DNA from: Rehmannia glutinosa
Lineage: Eukaryota; Streptophyta; Magnoliopsida; Lamiales; Orobanchaceae
Assembly (NCBI GenBank): GCA_016081115.2
Contig: CM071933.1
Span: 58,542,660 to 58,606,659 of the forward strand
Direction: 5' to 3'
Length of the DNA: 64,000 nucleotides
Shown one piece after another: positions 46,005 through 58,689 of the stretch. The notes under the pieces are model-generated. The model was not told the origin of the DNA. It saw only the letters and a program-made list of their open reading frames with translations, and made no database searches. Made by a program: the position numbers and the translations under genes. Each line of letters starts with the position of its first letter. Positions within the stretch are counted from its first letter, which is position 1.

Positions 46005-46529
46005 AATTATATTACCTATTTTCATTCTAGATCCAGTTATAGATTTATTTGTATAATAAAATTAAGCTTGAGTAAAATAAAGAATTAAATTAATTAAAAT
46101 TTAATTATTGAGAAGGGAAAATATGAAATTTAATATTATATATAGTTTAAGGCTATTTTGGTCAATCGATATAAATTATGTTGGTTTAAGATGGTATCTG
46201 AACGTTTTGATAGTAGAGTGGGTAATTGATTCAAAACCAATAGTATTGGGGGGTAAAGTGAACTTTACCCTTTAGTATATGATTGATATTTTACTAGGCA
46301 TATTTGAATTGCAATCGTTGATGTATTATACATACGATATTTGATTGATTGTAAATGATTAATTCGTTTATGGAATATATATGTGCGAAATGAGATTAAT
46401 AAAATTTACATTATCTTTCTTTTATTTAGTATATATACATTATCTTTGGTTTATTTAGTATATATACCATATAAGATTGATTTTAAATATAAATCACGTG
46501 CAAAGTATGTGCATTTTTTTACTAAAATA
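46005..46529. other. Host backbone right of G1, no gene
   Basis: AT-rich, no frame. It contains a perfect 9 bp inverted repeat with a 2-base loop, GGGTAAAGT-GA-ACTTTACCC, at 46251-46270. Otherwise nothing recognisable. Confidence 0.55.
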
Positions 46530-46864
46530 ATATGAATCATGTGCAGTACACGTGCTTTTTCTAAAATTATATAAATTGCATGCAATACAAATGTTTTATA
46601 TTAGGTTATGTATATTATGTGCAACACACACATTTCTTTAGTAAATTATATTAATATTTATTTTATTTAAATTAATAAACCAGTTCACGTAGAACGCACG
46701 TGCACATTACTAGTTTTGAGAAAAGATCAAATACTTACCCGCAAGCTTTTCTATGGTTTTCTCTTTATTTTTTTCTTAACAAGATATCAAAAAAAAAGGC
46801 TAGTATCACACATTCAACAATTGAGTATTCCCCTTGCAATACCCATTATAATCTTAAAGCGTCT
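46530..46864 (-). pseudogene. Host backbone unit 2 with kinase exon remnant
   Basis: A second copy of 1-221 plus 15231-15788, without T1. It lacks 441 bp relative to unit 1 (15304-15744), the joint sharing GAG. The last 42 bases on the minus strand read RCFKIIMGIARGI, the same kinase segment as 15745-15788, and are cut by T2r at 46865. Two tandem CRK pseudogenes are the simplest reading. Confidence 0.75.
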
Positions 46865-49800
46865 TGTCACGCCCCAAACGGGATGCGACGAACGATCCAC
46901 AACTTAAATACAATAACCAAACAGTCCAGACAAATATCAACGAGAACCCAATGAGACAGAGTCTAAATAGCAGCGGAAATAAATAACAAGTACAAGTTAC
47001 AACTTAAGTTCCAACAAAATCCAAATACATCCAACATAATAACTTGAATAAGTTTACAGGCCAAAACTAAAACAAAATGTAAAGTACAATATCCAAATCT
47101 TAATCGTCAAAGGGTCCTACGCCCTTAAATTACAGTCAAAGAGAGAAAAGAGTAGCAGGATAACGGGAGTCCAACATCAATAGAAGTACATGAAATAAGA
47201 ACGATCATCAGAAAAAGGTGCAAGATCGACAGGTAGGACGAGGGTCATCAATCTGTGGCCGGTTCGAAATCTTCAATATAGTCCCCATCTAAAGGTTAGA
47301 AAAAACGGGTGGGGATGAGACGAGAAATCTCAGTGGATGAGGTGATCGTGTGTAAGTGTGGCGCAATATAGTTAATGTGAGAAAACAGTTATATGAAAAC
47401 GCGTGAGTATGATGCATGAATTCACACACAGTCCACAAGCGTCGTGATAAATATATTTAAATAATATACTTATACGATTTGAGAAAACGATTCATGGTCA
47501 CACAGCACTATGTGATTGATCAAGACGGTAGGATTAATGCGGAAATGTAACGCCAATCCCATGCAAGACAAATAATGGTTGCGTACGGATTTGTAGCGCC
47601 AACCAATGCAAAACAAGTAGCGGTTGCGTACGGAAATGTAACGCCAACCAAAACGGGTCCGATAACTCCGGAATCGTGTGGATCAGACAGCGATTCCTTC
47701 GTTCTTCCTTGTAACTCCCAGCGGGATGGTCAAGACCGGCACCTTATCGCTCCATAGGCAAAGACAAAATCCACAGTGGAGCTTGCAAGGTTCGGATCTG
47801 TCATAATCATGATTATACCTCAACTACTACGACCCGCTTCCCTTAGACACTCTGTCCCTCAGTTGCGGGATTAGGACGATGGGGCCGGAAGAGTGGAATA
47901 GCAGCCGAGCTGCCCGGTTCCATCCCCGACGTATCCATTCCGATCGTGAGCTCGACACACCAAGTTGACTCAGGCAGGCAAGTAATTACAAGTACAGGCA
48001 GTGAGTATGATTGATTCAGGGAAACAGTTCAGGAAAATTTTTTGAAAAGCGCGAGTGGCAATTATGGCATTGGTGGAGTATTTGGATGAAGATGATCATC
48101 GGAAGGATAAGCAATCTTCGATATCTTGAAAGATTAGGTGGGACATAAGTCCCGTTATATATTCAAAATTGCAAGGCGAGGAAGTCGCTCCGCGATCGGG
48201 TATTAATCGGTCAAATTGATCCGATAAGTCAAGGGTTTTTGGAAAAGTAAAATACTTTAATTAAATCTCCAAGTCAGAGGGTCCAGGGCTATTTTAGTAA
48301 AAGAGAAAATAATTTGAGTTAGGTCCTTTATAAAAGAAAAATTGTAAGTTAGCCTCGTTTTATAAAAACCAACACTTTTGGGGTTAAAATTGAATAAATA
48401 AATATCCCGACCTTGAAAAATTAAGAGGTCAGTTCCTAAATTCTCCAAATTGTCCAGAGATTCAGGTTTTTAAAATTTTGAGGTCGATATTTTGTAAAAT
48501 TCTCACATTGGCCCCAAATTTGTAAAAATTGCCAATTCGGACCTTAAGTTTTAAAAATTCGGAACTCACAAACCGGAAGGGCTTTTAATGTGATTCCAGT
48601 TGGAAACTGTCACTAAGGTTAGTAGAATATTGGGACAAAAGCAGTTTTTAAAAGAAATATGAGTAGGTCCTTTAACTTTTGAAAATATCATTTTTGTCCC
48701 ATTTTGAAATAATTGCCTTTAAGGCTTTTAGGGGTCCAATTGTTATGAAATTTGAACCTTGGGTCCAAAATATAATTAAGTTATAGTTAAGTTATTATTT
48801 CCAGGTGCATGGGCTGCATAAGTCCTAGAAATTTTATTTGGGTCCTCAAGTTTAGTATTTTACACATTGGTCCCTCAATTTTAGTAAAATTACTTTCCAA
48901 GCCCTAAACACTTGGATTTTTGGAATACTTTTAAAATATGTAATTCCCAGTACCTTAAGAGTAAAAATTTCAAATTTTAAAGTTTAGGTCTGGTACAGTT
49001 TTAAAAATTGCAAAGTAGCCCTTAAACTTTCAAAATTTTACAATCTAGTACTTGGGCTTTTAAAGGTTGATTTTATTTATCTTAAAACTCTTAAAACTTT
49101 ATTAAAATGTCCAAAAGTCATTTTTGAACCTGATTACAGTCCCAATTTTCGAAATTTGCAGAGGGGTCCTTAAATTTTTATTTTCTTGCAATTTAGTCCA
49201 CCAACTTTCTATTTTTACATTTTTAAGTCCAAAATTGAAATTTAATCAATTATGCTCGACTTTTCCAGGTTAAAAGGCATCCAAAACATAGATTTTAAAG
49301 ATCATACACATGCATTTCCAATACATACAAGAATTCATCAATTAAAATATTAAATTGCACATGCATGCACCTAAAATTCAATAAATAGCAAATTTGAGTA
49401 ACTCTTGAGAATTTTCATGACTTGATACTTAAAATTGACATGCAATACATAGATTATATATATCTCAAGGCTCATGATCAAATTTTCTACATGCATTTAA
49501 TCAAAACACCTAAAAGTTGGAAAAATATTTTTCCACACACCTTAAAATTGGAAATTGTGAAATAAAAGGGATAATTTCACAATTTTTGGATGAGGCTTCT
49601 TAGGTCAGCCCCTAATTCAAAAAAATATCAAAAATTTGAAGTTAGAAAAATGAGAGAAAAATTAAGGAGAAAAAGAAGAAAATAAGGAAATGAGAAGGAC
49701 TACACTTTACCTTGTGTAGTAGATGTTTGGAGACTAGTTGAAGCTTAAAAATTGGAAATTTTGGCTCAACTCCAAAATCACCTAAGGTCAGCCCCTATTT

Positions 49801-50143
49801 CTCAAAAATGAAAAAAGGGTGTTAAAATTTGAAAAAAATAGAAAGAGTAGGAAAGAAGGGGTCTAGTACTCAATTCTTACCTTGTAGTCCAAATTGCTCT
49901 ACTAGTTGTTCTTCAAGTTTGAGGTCCTTCTTCAAAAATGTTGTCAAGCTCTAATCTTCAAGGTATTCTAAATGTACCTCCAAACCAAATTCAAACTTAA
50001 GTTAAGAAGGTGGAAGAGATGAACAATGTGATATCAAAAATGGATTGAACATAAAATTTCTTACCTTGTAGTATGGTTGGTTCGATTTTTGTGGAGTATA
50101 AGGAGGAAAATGTTGAAAATTTTTCTAAGTATAGAAGAAGAAA
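46865..50143 (-). mobile_element. T2r: minus-strand Tekay LTR, cut by T3
   Basis: Starts TGTCACGCCCCAAAC, the complement of the Tekay LTR end, and runs 3279 bp as the reverse complement of about 51005-54226. It includes the hairpin array (47525-47660) and the ATAATCATGATTAT palindrome near 47805. It stops at GAAGAAGAAA, where T3 begins. It is more diverged from T3 than the two T3 LTRs are from each other, so it is older. Whether it is a solo LTR or part of a full element cannot be told: its remaining 860 bases should lie beyond the window. Confidence 0.88.
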
Positions 50144-53100
50144 TGTGAAGCCCCGATTTTTCCGAAGCTATTAGTTGAATCTTATTGTTGTTTAAGCTTT
50201 CGATCGACTATTTTACCGCGTCATTTTGACGGGTAATTAATAACAATATATACATTTTTGTATTTTATTTCATTTTATTTAATTGCTTGTAATCATGATC
50301 ATCATTAATTCTATTCCTCATTTATGATCACTTGATTGATCATTATTACTATTTTTATATTTATTAGTCACCTTAGAATTTTAAGAGACTATTTATTTTG
50401 GAGACTTTTACCTTATAGAATTAAGACTTTAATTTAGTTTAAGTGATCATGAGACTTACAAGTGATCAAGGGAATCACTAATTATTTTGGAGATTGATAT
50501 ATTTCATCTATTATCATCAAAATTGGGACAAAAAAAAATATATGGAATTACCATTTTACCCTCATAATGGACGGCCATGATGGATATTTTGGGATAAAAA
50601 TATCATCCAACTCTTGTACACATACACCATATATTAGTCATCTTGTGTATAATTATATCATTAATTCAAACATTATACACATCATCTTATACACCAATTC
50701 TTTATTACTATTTTCCCCAACTTATTCCCACTTAACCAACATTCTTCTTATTCCTCTCAAATTCAAATTGACCCACACTTTGACTTGCATTTTTGTCTCC
50801 ATGCAAGAGACAAATTACAAGACACAATTTGAACAAAAAAATTTCTCTCTTCCTCTCTCACTTGGACGGCCATTATGGCATTTTACACAAAAAAATTCAT
50901 TTCATTTCTCATCAACACATTCTAACACTCAAAGCCTTTCTCCTCCTTCTCTCTAAAAACTCCCAACTTCTCTCTATTCTTTCTTTCACTTTCTTCTTCC
51001 ATACTTAGAAAATTTTCAACATTTTCCTCCCTATCCTTCATAAAAATCGAACCACTATACTAAAAGGTAAGAAATTTTAGCTTCAATCCATTTTTGGATA
51101 TCACATTGTTCATCTCTTCCACCTTCTTAACTTAAGTTTAAATTTGGTTTTGGAGGTACATTTAGAAGACTTTGAAGGTTAGAGCTTGACAATATTTTGA
51201 AGAAGGACCTCAAGCTTGAAGAAGAAAATAGTAGAGAAAATTTGACTACAAGGTAAGAATTGTGTACTAGACCCCTTCTTTCCTACTCTTCCTATTTTTT
51301 TCAAATTTTAACACCCCTTTTTCATTTTTGAGAAATAGGGGCTGACCTTAGGAGATTTTTGGAGTTGAGCCAAATTTCCAATTTTGAGCTTCAACTAGTC
51401 TCCAAACATCTACTACACAAGGTAAAGTGTAGTCCTTTTCATTTCTTATTTCCTTCTTTTCTCCTTAATTTTTCTCTCATTTTTCTAACTCCAAATTTTG
51501 ATATTTTCTTGACTTAGGGGCTGACCTAAGAAGCCTCATCCAAAAAAATTGTGAAATTATCCTTTTATTTCACAATTTCCAAAATTAAGGTGGGTGGAAA
51601 ATTATTTTTCCAACTTTTAGGTGTTTTATTAAAATGCATGTAGAAAATTTGATCATGAGCCTTGAGATATATATAATCTATGTATTGCATGTCAATTTTA
51701 TATATCAAATCATAAAAATTCTCAAGAGTTGCTTAAAATTACTATTTATTGAATTTTAGGTGCATGCATGTACACTTTAATGCTTTAATTGATGAATTCT
51801 TGTATGTATTGGACATGCATGTGTATGATCTTTAAAATCTATGTTTTGGATGACTTATAACCTGGAAAAGTCGAGCATAATTGATTAAATTTCAATTTTG
51901 GACTTAAAAATGCAAAAATGGAAAGTTGGTGGACTAAATTGCAAGAAAATAAAAGTTAAAGGACCCCTCTGCAAATTTCGAAATTTGGGACTGTACTCAG
52001 GTTCAAAAATGACTTTTGGACATTTTAATAATGTTTTAAGAGTTTTAAGATAAATAAAATCAACCTTTAAAAGCCCAAGGACTAGATTGTAAAATTTTGA
52101 AAGTTTAAGGGCTACTTTGCAATTTTTAAAAACTGTACCAGACCTAAACTTTATAAATTGAAATTTTTACTTTTAAGTTACTGGGAATCCCATATTTTAA
52201 AAGTATTCCAAAAATCCAAGTGGTTAGGGCTTGGAAAACAATTTTACTAAAAATGAGGGACTAATGTGAAAATATTAAACTTGAGGACCCAAATGAAATT
52301 TCCAGGACTTATGCAGCCCATGCACCTGGAAATACTAACTTAACTATAACGTAATTATATTTTGGACCCAAGGTTCAAATTTCATAACAATTGGACCCCT
52401 AAAAGCCTTAAAGGCAATTATTTTAAAATGGGACAAAAATGATATTTTCAAAAGATGAAGGACCTACACATATTGTTTTTAAAAACTGCTTTTGTCCCAA
52501 TATCCTACCAACCTTAGTGACATTTTCCAACTGGAATCACATTAAAAGCCCTTCCGGTTTGTGAGTTCCGAATTTTTAAAACTTAAGGTCCGAATTGACA
52601 ATTTTTACAAATTTGGGGCCAATGTGAGATTTTTATAAAAAAAAACTCGACCATAAAACTTTAAAAACCTGAATCTCTGGACAATTTGGAGAATTTAGGA
52701 ACTGACCTCATAATTTTTCAAGGTCGGGATATTTATTTATTCAATTTTTATCCCCAAAAGTGTTGGTTTTTACAAAACGGGGCTAAATTACAATTTCTCT
52801 TTTATAAAGGACCTAACTCAAATTATTTTCTCTTTTACTAAAATTGCCCTGGACCCTCTGACTTGGAGATTTAATTAAAGTATTTTATTTTCCCAAAAAC
52901 CCTTGACTTATCGGATCAATTTGACCGATTAATACCCGATCGCGAGCGACTCCTCGCCTTGCGATTTTGAATTTATCACGGGACTTATGTTCCACCCAAT
53001 TCTTATTCAAGATATCGAAGGTTGCTTATCCTTCGATAATCATCTTCATCCATAAACTCCACCAACGCCATAATTGCCACTCGTTTTTTTTTTTGAAAAT

Positions 53101-54226
53101 TCTCTAAACTCTTCCCTGAATCAATAATACTCATTGCTGGTTGGTTGACTGCTGTAAATGTAATTACCTTCTGCTCGAGTCAACTTGGTGTGTCGAGCTC
53201 ACACTCGGAATGGATACGTCGGGGATGGAACGGGTAGCTATTTTGCTATTCCACTCTTGGCCCCATCGCCCTAATCCCCAATGGCGAGGGACGGAGTTTG
53301 TCCAAGGGAAGCGGGTCGTAGTATCGAGGTATAATCATGATTATGATAGATCCGAGCCTCGCCAGACTCTACTTGGGATTTTGTCTTTGCCTACGTAGCG
53401 ATAAGGTGCGGTCTTGGACCATACCGACCGGGAGTTACAAGGAAGAACGAAGGAATCGATGTCCGATCCACACGATTCCGGAGTTATCGTCCCGTTTTGG
53501 TTGGCGTTACATTCTCGCACGCAACCGCATTACTGTTTTTGCATTGGTTGGCGCTACAAGTCCGTGACGCAACCATTAATTGCCTTGCATAGGATTGGCG
53601 TTACACTTCCGCACGCAATCCTACCGGTCTTGATGTATCACATAGTTACTGTGTGACCATGAACTGTTTTCTTAAACTGTATAATTATATTATTTAAATA
53701 ATTTATCACGACGCTTGTGAACTGTGTGTGAAACCATGCATCATACTCACGCGTTTTCGTATAACTGCTTTCTCACATTAACTATATTACGCCACACTCG
53801 CACACGATCACCCCATCCACTGAGATTTTTGTCTCATCACTTTGTTTTCTAACCTTAGATGAGGATTTATTTTGGGGATCTTTGAACCGCTCTGGATTGA
53901 GACCTTGTACTACGCTTGTTGGATTTACTGCATCTTGTTGTTGATCGGACTCTTTTCTTATTATGTTGTTGTTGGACTTTTGTATCCTAATCAATTCGGG
54001 TTTGTAATTGAGGGGCGTATGACCCTTTGACGTTAAGTTACTACCTTGTTGAATTTCGGATTGTAATTTGGTGATGGAATGTAGACTTTAAGTGATAACT
54101 TGTATCATTATTTATTTCATTTGCTATTTAGACTCTGTTTTATTGGGTTCTCATTGGTATTGTATGGATGTTAGTCCATTTGTATTTAAGTTGTGAATCG
54201 TTCGTCGCGTCTCGTTTGGGCGTGAC
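50144..54226 (+). repeat. T3 5' LTR
   Basis: 4083 bp, nearly identical to 60028-64000 in the AT-rich part. It ends GGGCGTGAC where the TGACA of T1 is expected. Sub-features: TGATCA cluster (50289-50490), AAGGTAAG-like donors at 51064, 51250 and 51419, palindrome near 53331-53344, and hairpins at 53499-53621. Confidence 0.9.
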
Positions 54227-54236
54227 GGAAGAAGAG

Positions 54237-54249
54237 TGGTATCGAGCTC
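54237..54249 (+). other. T3 primer-binding site
   Basis: TGGTATCGAGCTC, about ten bases after the LTR end, with the same altered CAG as T1. Confidence 0.72.
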
Positions 54250-54526
54250 GGCTAGTAAGATGGAAACTTACACCGAACCGACCCAGGATAGGACCCCGAT
54301 CCTGTGTTTTGGGTATCCGCGACTTGACCAATTAAGTGTGAAATCGATTTCAAATTGGCATATAACCGTCTTATTGATATTTGAACTAAGTTAGAATGCA
54401 TACTTTGAGATTCATAATCATACTTGTCTTGACTTAGTTAATTTTGTGATTTCCTTACTCGTTCTTCCTTATTCTTTCTTATCTCTCCTCTACCTTTGGT
54501 GATCCGCCTTAGTTTGTTTTATCGGG

Positions 54527-55202
54527 ATGGAGCCGACGCCGCCTACGTGGTGGGATGTATTCCATGCCCGTCTTTGGCGGGAATATTACCGGGCACTAAT
54601 GATTCATTGGCACCGGGAAAGCGAACGCACGACCCACGAGAACTAGCCCAGGAGCGCCAACGCAGCGAGAGACTGACTCGGCGCTTGGCGATAAGCCAAG
54701 ATGAGAAAACGAATCGACCATCTTGTCATCAAGGACGCGATAACACCATAAAGAGCGGGAGGACCAAATCTGAGTATCAGGAGCGCTGGATAACATGAGG
54801 GAGAAAATGAAGAGGACGGCGGCGGTCGCCGAGAAATGGGAGATTGATGCCCGTCTATCCCGTGAAATCGCCGATCGCTTGGAGAGACCCTCATCAAGTA
54901 GATGACGAGTCATTGAGGACCTTACACAAGCCCTATCTCGGAGGGACGCCGCACTAGAGGGCGCTTTAGCGGCTAATGCTCGGCCATTGCCACCGCCCGA
55001 GGCGGAACCCGTACTGATCCCGAGGAGGATCCCGAGGAGGATCCGTCGACATCGAGAGCGGAGGCTGCTCCACTCGATGAGGCTCGGGGATTTGAGCGGT
55101 GGTTGGACTTTGTGGATTGGCGAGGTTGAGGCGCCGCCTCAACCCGACCAGCCCGATCATAGACATAGATGCGGCGATGATGATGGCGATCTCACCGATT
55201 AG
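54527..55202 (+). CDS. T3 leader ORF upstream of gag, charged/coiled
   Basis: ATG at 54527 opens MEPTPPTWWDVFHARLWREY; the region then reads in shifting frames to a TAG at 55200. Visible parts are Glu/Arg-rich helices and an EDLTQALSRRDAALEGALAA segment, then Pro/Glu-rich text. About 225 codons if it is one protein. It is separate from gag by a 285 bp AT-rich spacer. I do not recognise the family. T1 has lost this region. At least two frame breaks are present, several at CAG/CTG sites. Confidence 0.5.
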
Positions 55203-55486
55203 CTAGCGATTTTTCATTTGTACTTTTGTTGTTGTATTTGTGTAATCCGATGTGTTGTACCTTTCATTATTGTACTAGATTCGGATGTATTTTGATTCCA
55301 TGTATCCGACTTAGTATTCTGGCGATGTACTTTGGGTGTATTCAATTTTATATTAATGGATATGCCTTTTGCCATTTATTGATGTCTTGTGTTGATGTTA
55401 CTTTCCTGCGATATCTTTTACTTTACGCGAATAATTATTGTATTCATTTACTCGCAAATCGCAACTAACGCTCCAAGATACTGAGA
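55203..55486 (+). other. Spacer between the T3 leader ORF and gag
   Basis: AT-rich with TATA-like words (TTTATATTAATGG near 55348) and no frame. It could hold a second promoter or a splice acceptor for gag; nothing decisive is visible. Confidence 0.4.
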
Positions 55487-56330
55487 ATGGCGAACATCGA
55501 GGCGTGGGAGACCTCGTCGCGTTCCACGAGGAGACGACGATGTACCCGGGGACCGGGTACCCTCTCGGAATTACCACCACCTCCTCCACCTGCGCAGCAG
55601 AGACAATCTGATTGCACAAGTATTACAAAGCAAATCTTTTGGTGTTTATGAGGCAACAGTGAGCCTCAACCCCGTGCTCCCGAACCCGCCCGAGAGGCGA
55701 ACGATCGCACATTGGAGCGATTCTGCGGTTCGACCCACCAACCTTCTTCGGGGAGAGCGGACGATGTGAAAGCGGAAGAATGGATAGAGAAGTTGGAAAA
55801 TATCTTCAATGCTCTTCAATACTCCGAGCGAGCGAGAGAGTCACACTCATTGTATTTAAATGCGGAATAAATTTCTAGAGAGGCGGTGGAGGGCGGTTGA
55901 AAGGAGATGGGAACAGGACCGAGTAATCGAACATGGGGAAATTTCTTGGCTGAGTTCAATGAACAAGTATATTCCCAGGTCGTGAAGGAAGCACGCAGGG
56001 ATGAATTTCATAGATTGAGGCAAGGGAACTGTTGTGGCTCGATGAGTCGAATTTCACCGATTGTCCAAGTATGTTCTGGGGACAATCAAGATCAAGAGGA
56101 TAAGATTTACAAGTTCACTCGAGGATTGAAACGGAACTTGTAAACTTGATTGTTGGATTGAAGCGGCAACTTACTCGGCCATGATAAAAAGCGGCTCTCC
56201 GCATTAGTCGGGGGATCAACCGTATTGGACAGATTCAGCAGAGTAGGCCTCGAACAGATTTTAAGAGGCAGTGTGGGATGAGCCGTCTAAAGCGCCCTGC
56301 TAAGTTTGAAGGGACCGGTTAACGGGTGAG
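55487..56330 (+). pseudogene. gag: T3 Gag, frameshifted
   Basis: The ATG at 55487 opens MANIEAWETSS. The family capsid motifs follow in several frames: LERFC and a PPTF-like word (about 55710-55740), AEEWIEKLENIFNALQYSE (55771-55827), TWGNFLAEFNEQVYSQVVKE (55928-55990), DEFHRLRQGN, and KIYKFTRGLKRNL (56102-56140). The order is that of Ty3/gypsy 'retrotransposon gag'. A degraded zinc-knuckle area follows near 56370-56460. Gag builds the particle and binds RNA. Confidence 0.82.
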
Positions 56331-56539
56331 ACAAAGGGAAAGAGACAAGACAAGGAAAGTCGGGTCGGGAATGTACGCATTGCGTAAACCGGAACATACC
56401 GCGACAAGCAAGCTTTGGCGTAAACAAGGAAGGTGTTTCTTATTTGTGGTAATGTCGACCGGTGCAAGATTGCCCAAGTACAATGACCGATCCAAACCAA
56501 CGCAACCACGAAGCGGGAAAGCGGCCAGGGTAATCGGGC

Positions 56540-57000
56540 AAGGATGCCCGCTCGAGCATTTGCACTAGCCGGACAAGAGGCTCCGGAGGCAACAGGCGTG
56601 GTGGAAGGTACGCTTCTAGTATCTAACCACTACGCTAAAATATTGTTCGACCCTGGATCAACGCATTCATTTGTTGCACCGCATTTTGTACACAAACGCA
56701 TGCATGCATGGAACATATGCCTATATGCTTAGAAGTGTCAACTCCTATGGGTGCGAGTCGGATAACGGATATCATCTATAATGCATGCGAAGTTAAGATT
56801 GATGAGATAAACTTTCGCCAATTTGATCTTATTACCTATATCCGAATACGACGTAATATTGGGAATGAATGGTTATCGCACACCATGCACAAATGGACCG
56901 CCATAACAAGTCCATTAAGCTATGTGAACCCAGGAAAACCCCAAGTGGAGATTTCGGGAAGGGCACGAGTTAAGATTGCCCCAATCATTTCAAAGCAATG
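56540..57000 (+). pseudogene. pol: T3 protease region
   Basis: In the frame starting near 56544: GVVEGTLLVSNHYAKILFDP, GSTHSFVAPHFV. The active site expected as DSG reads DPG (56658-56666). The frame breaks near 56735, and later text (DIIYNACEVKIDEINFRQFD) continues the protease-to-RT linker of the family. Confidence 0.75.
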
Positions 57001-57279
57001 AAAGCGAGAAGGGCGATCACTAGAGGGGCTCGGGGTATTTGGCGTTTGTAATTAACAAACCCAAGGTTGAGATACAAATCAACCAAGTACCTATAGTATC
57101 GGCATATACGGACGTATTTCCACAAGAACTCACCACCTTTGTCCCCTCCGGATAGGGAAGTCGAGTTCACCATCGGTGTTGCCGGGACCGCCCGATTGCC
57201 CGAACACCGTATAGAATGGCTCCTCTTGAGTTACAAGAGTTGAAAACGCAATTATAAAAGCGATAGATGTGGGATTTAT

Positions 57280-57900
57280 CCGACCAAAGTGCGTCTCGTG
57301 GGGAGCACTGTGTTGTTCGTCAAAAAGAAGGATGGCACATTAAGACTATGTATAGATTATCGTGGACTTAATAGTGTGACCATCAAGAACAAATATCCCC
57401 TCCCGAGGATAGGCGAACTATTTGATCAACTTCAAGGAGCAACGGTGTACTCGAAGTTTGATTTACAACAAGGATATTACCAACCGAAAATCCATGAAGG
57501 AGACATTTCAAAAGCGCATTTCAAACCCGATATGGACACTACGAGTTTGTAGTAATGCCTTTCGTCCGACGAATGCACAGCAGTATTTATGGACGGATGC
57601 ATAGAGTCTTCCAACCTTATTTGGATCAATTCGTAGTGATATTCATTGATGACATACTTGTATACTCTAAGTCTAGAGAAGAGCACGAACGTCACCTGAA
57701 AATCGTTTTAGAGACACTACGAGAGCATAAGTTGTATGTTAAATTCAGCAAGTGTGAATTTTGGCTTAGTGATGTTGCATTCTTGGGACATATAGTATCA
57801 AAGCTTTGGGATTGCGGTAGATCCTTCAAGGTACGCAGGCGGTGGTTGAATGGAAACAACCGAGTGCAGAACGGAAATCGAAGTTTCTAGACTAGACTAG
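57280..57900 (+). pseudogene. pol: T3 reverse transcriptase, frameshifted
   Basis: 57289-57552 reads VLFVKKKDGTLRLCIDYRGL, NKYPLPRIGELFDQLQGATV and SKFDLQQGYYQPKI. The frame then shifts around 57560-57600 and returns as RVFQPYLDQFVVIFIDDILV with the catalytic Asp pair (about 57648-57653), then KCEFWLSDVAFLGHIVS (about 57745-57800). The catalytic site is intact. The frame breaks align with CAG or CTG triplets in the T1 copy. Confidence 0.88.
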
Positions 57901-58440
57901 CTGGATATTATCGAAGATTTATCCAGGACTTCTCTAAGATAGTCGGACCACTCACTCGACTAACCCAGAAGCAAGTCAAGTTTGAGTGGAGCGACAAGTG
58001 CGAGATGAGTTTCAAGAGTGAAGAAACGACTTACTACGGCTCGTCTTAGCCCTTCCAAAGGGAAGAAAACTTTGTCGTCTCTGAGTGATGCATCAAAAGA
58101 AGGACTAGGAGCAAAGTGCTCATGCGGGAAGGAAAGGTTATCGCTTATGCATCACGAAAGCTCAAGCCGTATGAGGCCAATTACCCAACGCATGACCTGG
58201 AATCGAAGCGATAGTTTTCGCGTTGAAGAAATGGAGACACTATCTCTACGGAGCAACATTCACGGTTTTCACGGATCATAAGAGCTTGAAGTATCTATTC
58301 TCCCGAGAAAGATCTCAACCTCGAGGCAACGGAGATGGATGGAGTTGATTGAGGACTATCACTTTGATATTCAATACCATCCCGGAAAAGCTAACGTCGT
58401 AGCGCACGCGCTCTAAGCAAAGGCGAGCTTAGCGGACTTA
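57901..58440 (+). pseudogene. pol: T3 RT thumb and RNase H
   Basis: GYYRRFIQDFSKIVGPLTRL (57906), then, across frame breaks, SDASKEGLG, KVIAYASRKLKPYEANY, FALKKWRHYLYGATF and TDHKSLKYL, leading to RWMELIEDYHFDIQYHPGKA (about 58335). The Asp lost in T1 is present here (TDHKSL). Confidence 0.85.
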
Positions 58441-58689
58441 TGATTCGAGAGTGGGAATCATTAAAGGAGCCGAGCAATTGGAATCGACGAGAACCAATAC
58501 TCGGATTTCATGTGCTAACATTTCGATTACACCCAATCAATCTCTTGAGTGAGATCAAAAAGAAGCACAAGAAAAAGATACACATCTTCAAAAGCGAAGG
58601 AGAAGATACTTAAAGGAGAAAGATCGAATTCTCGGCACGAAGATGGAGTTATCGGTTCGGAATCGAGTGTGTGTACCAAATGACGAGCA

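Noticed and set aside
50567..50956. 129-codon ORF in the T3 LTR (also at 60371-60841)
   Set aside because: Present in both LTRs within non-coding repeat text, biased to Ser/Thr/Ile, no motif; chance open frame.
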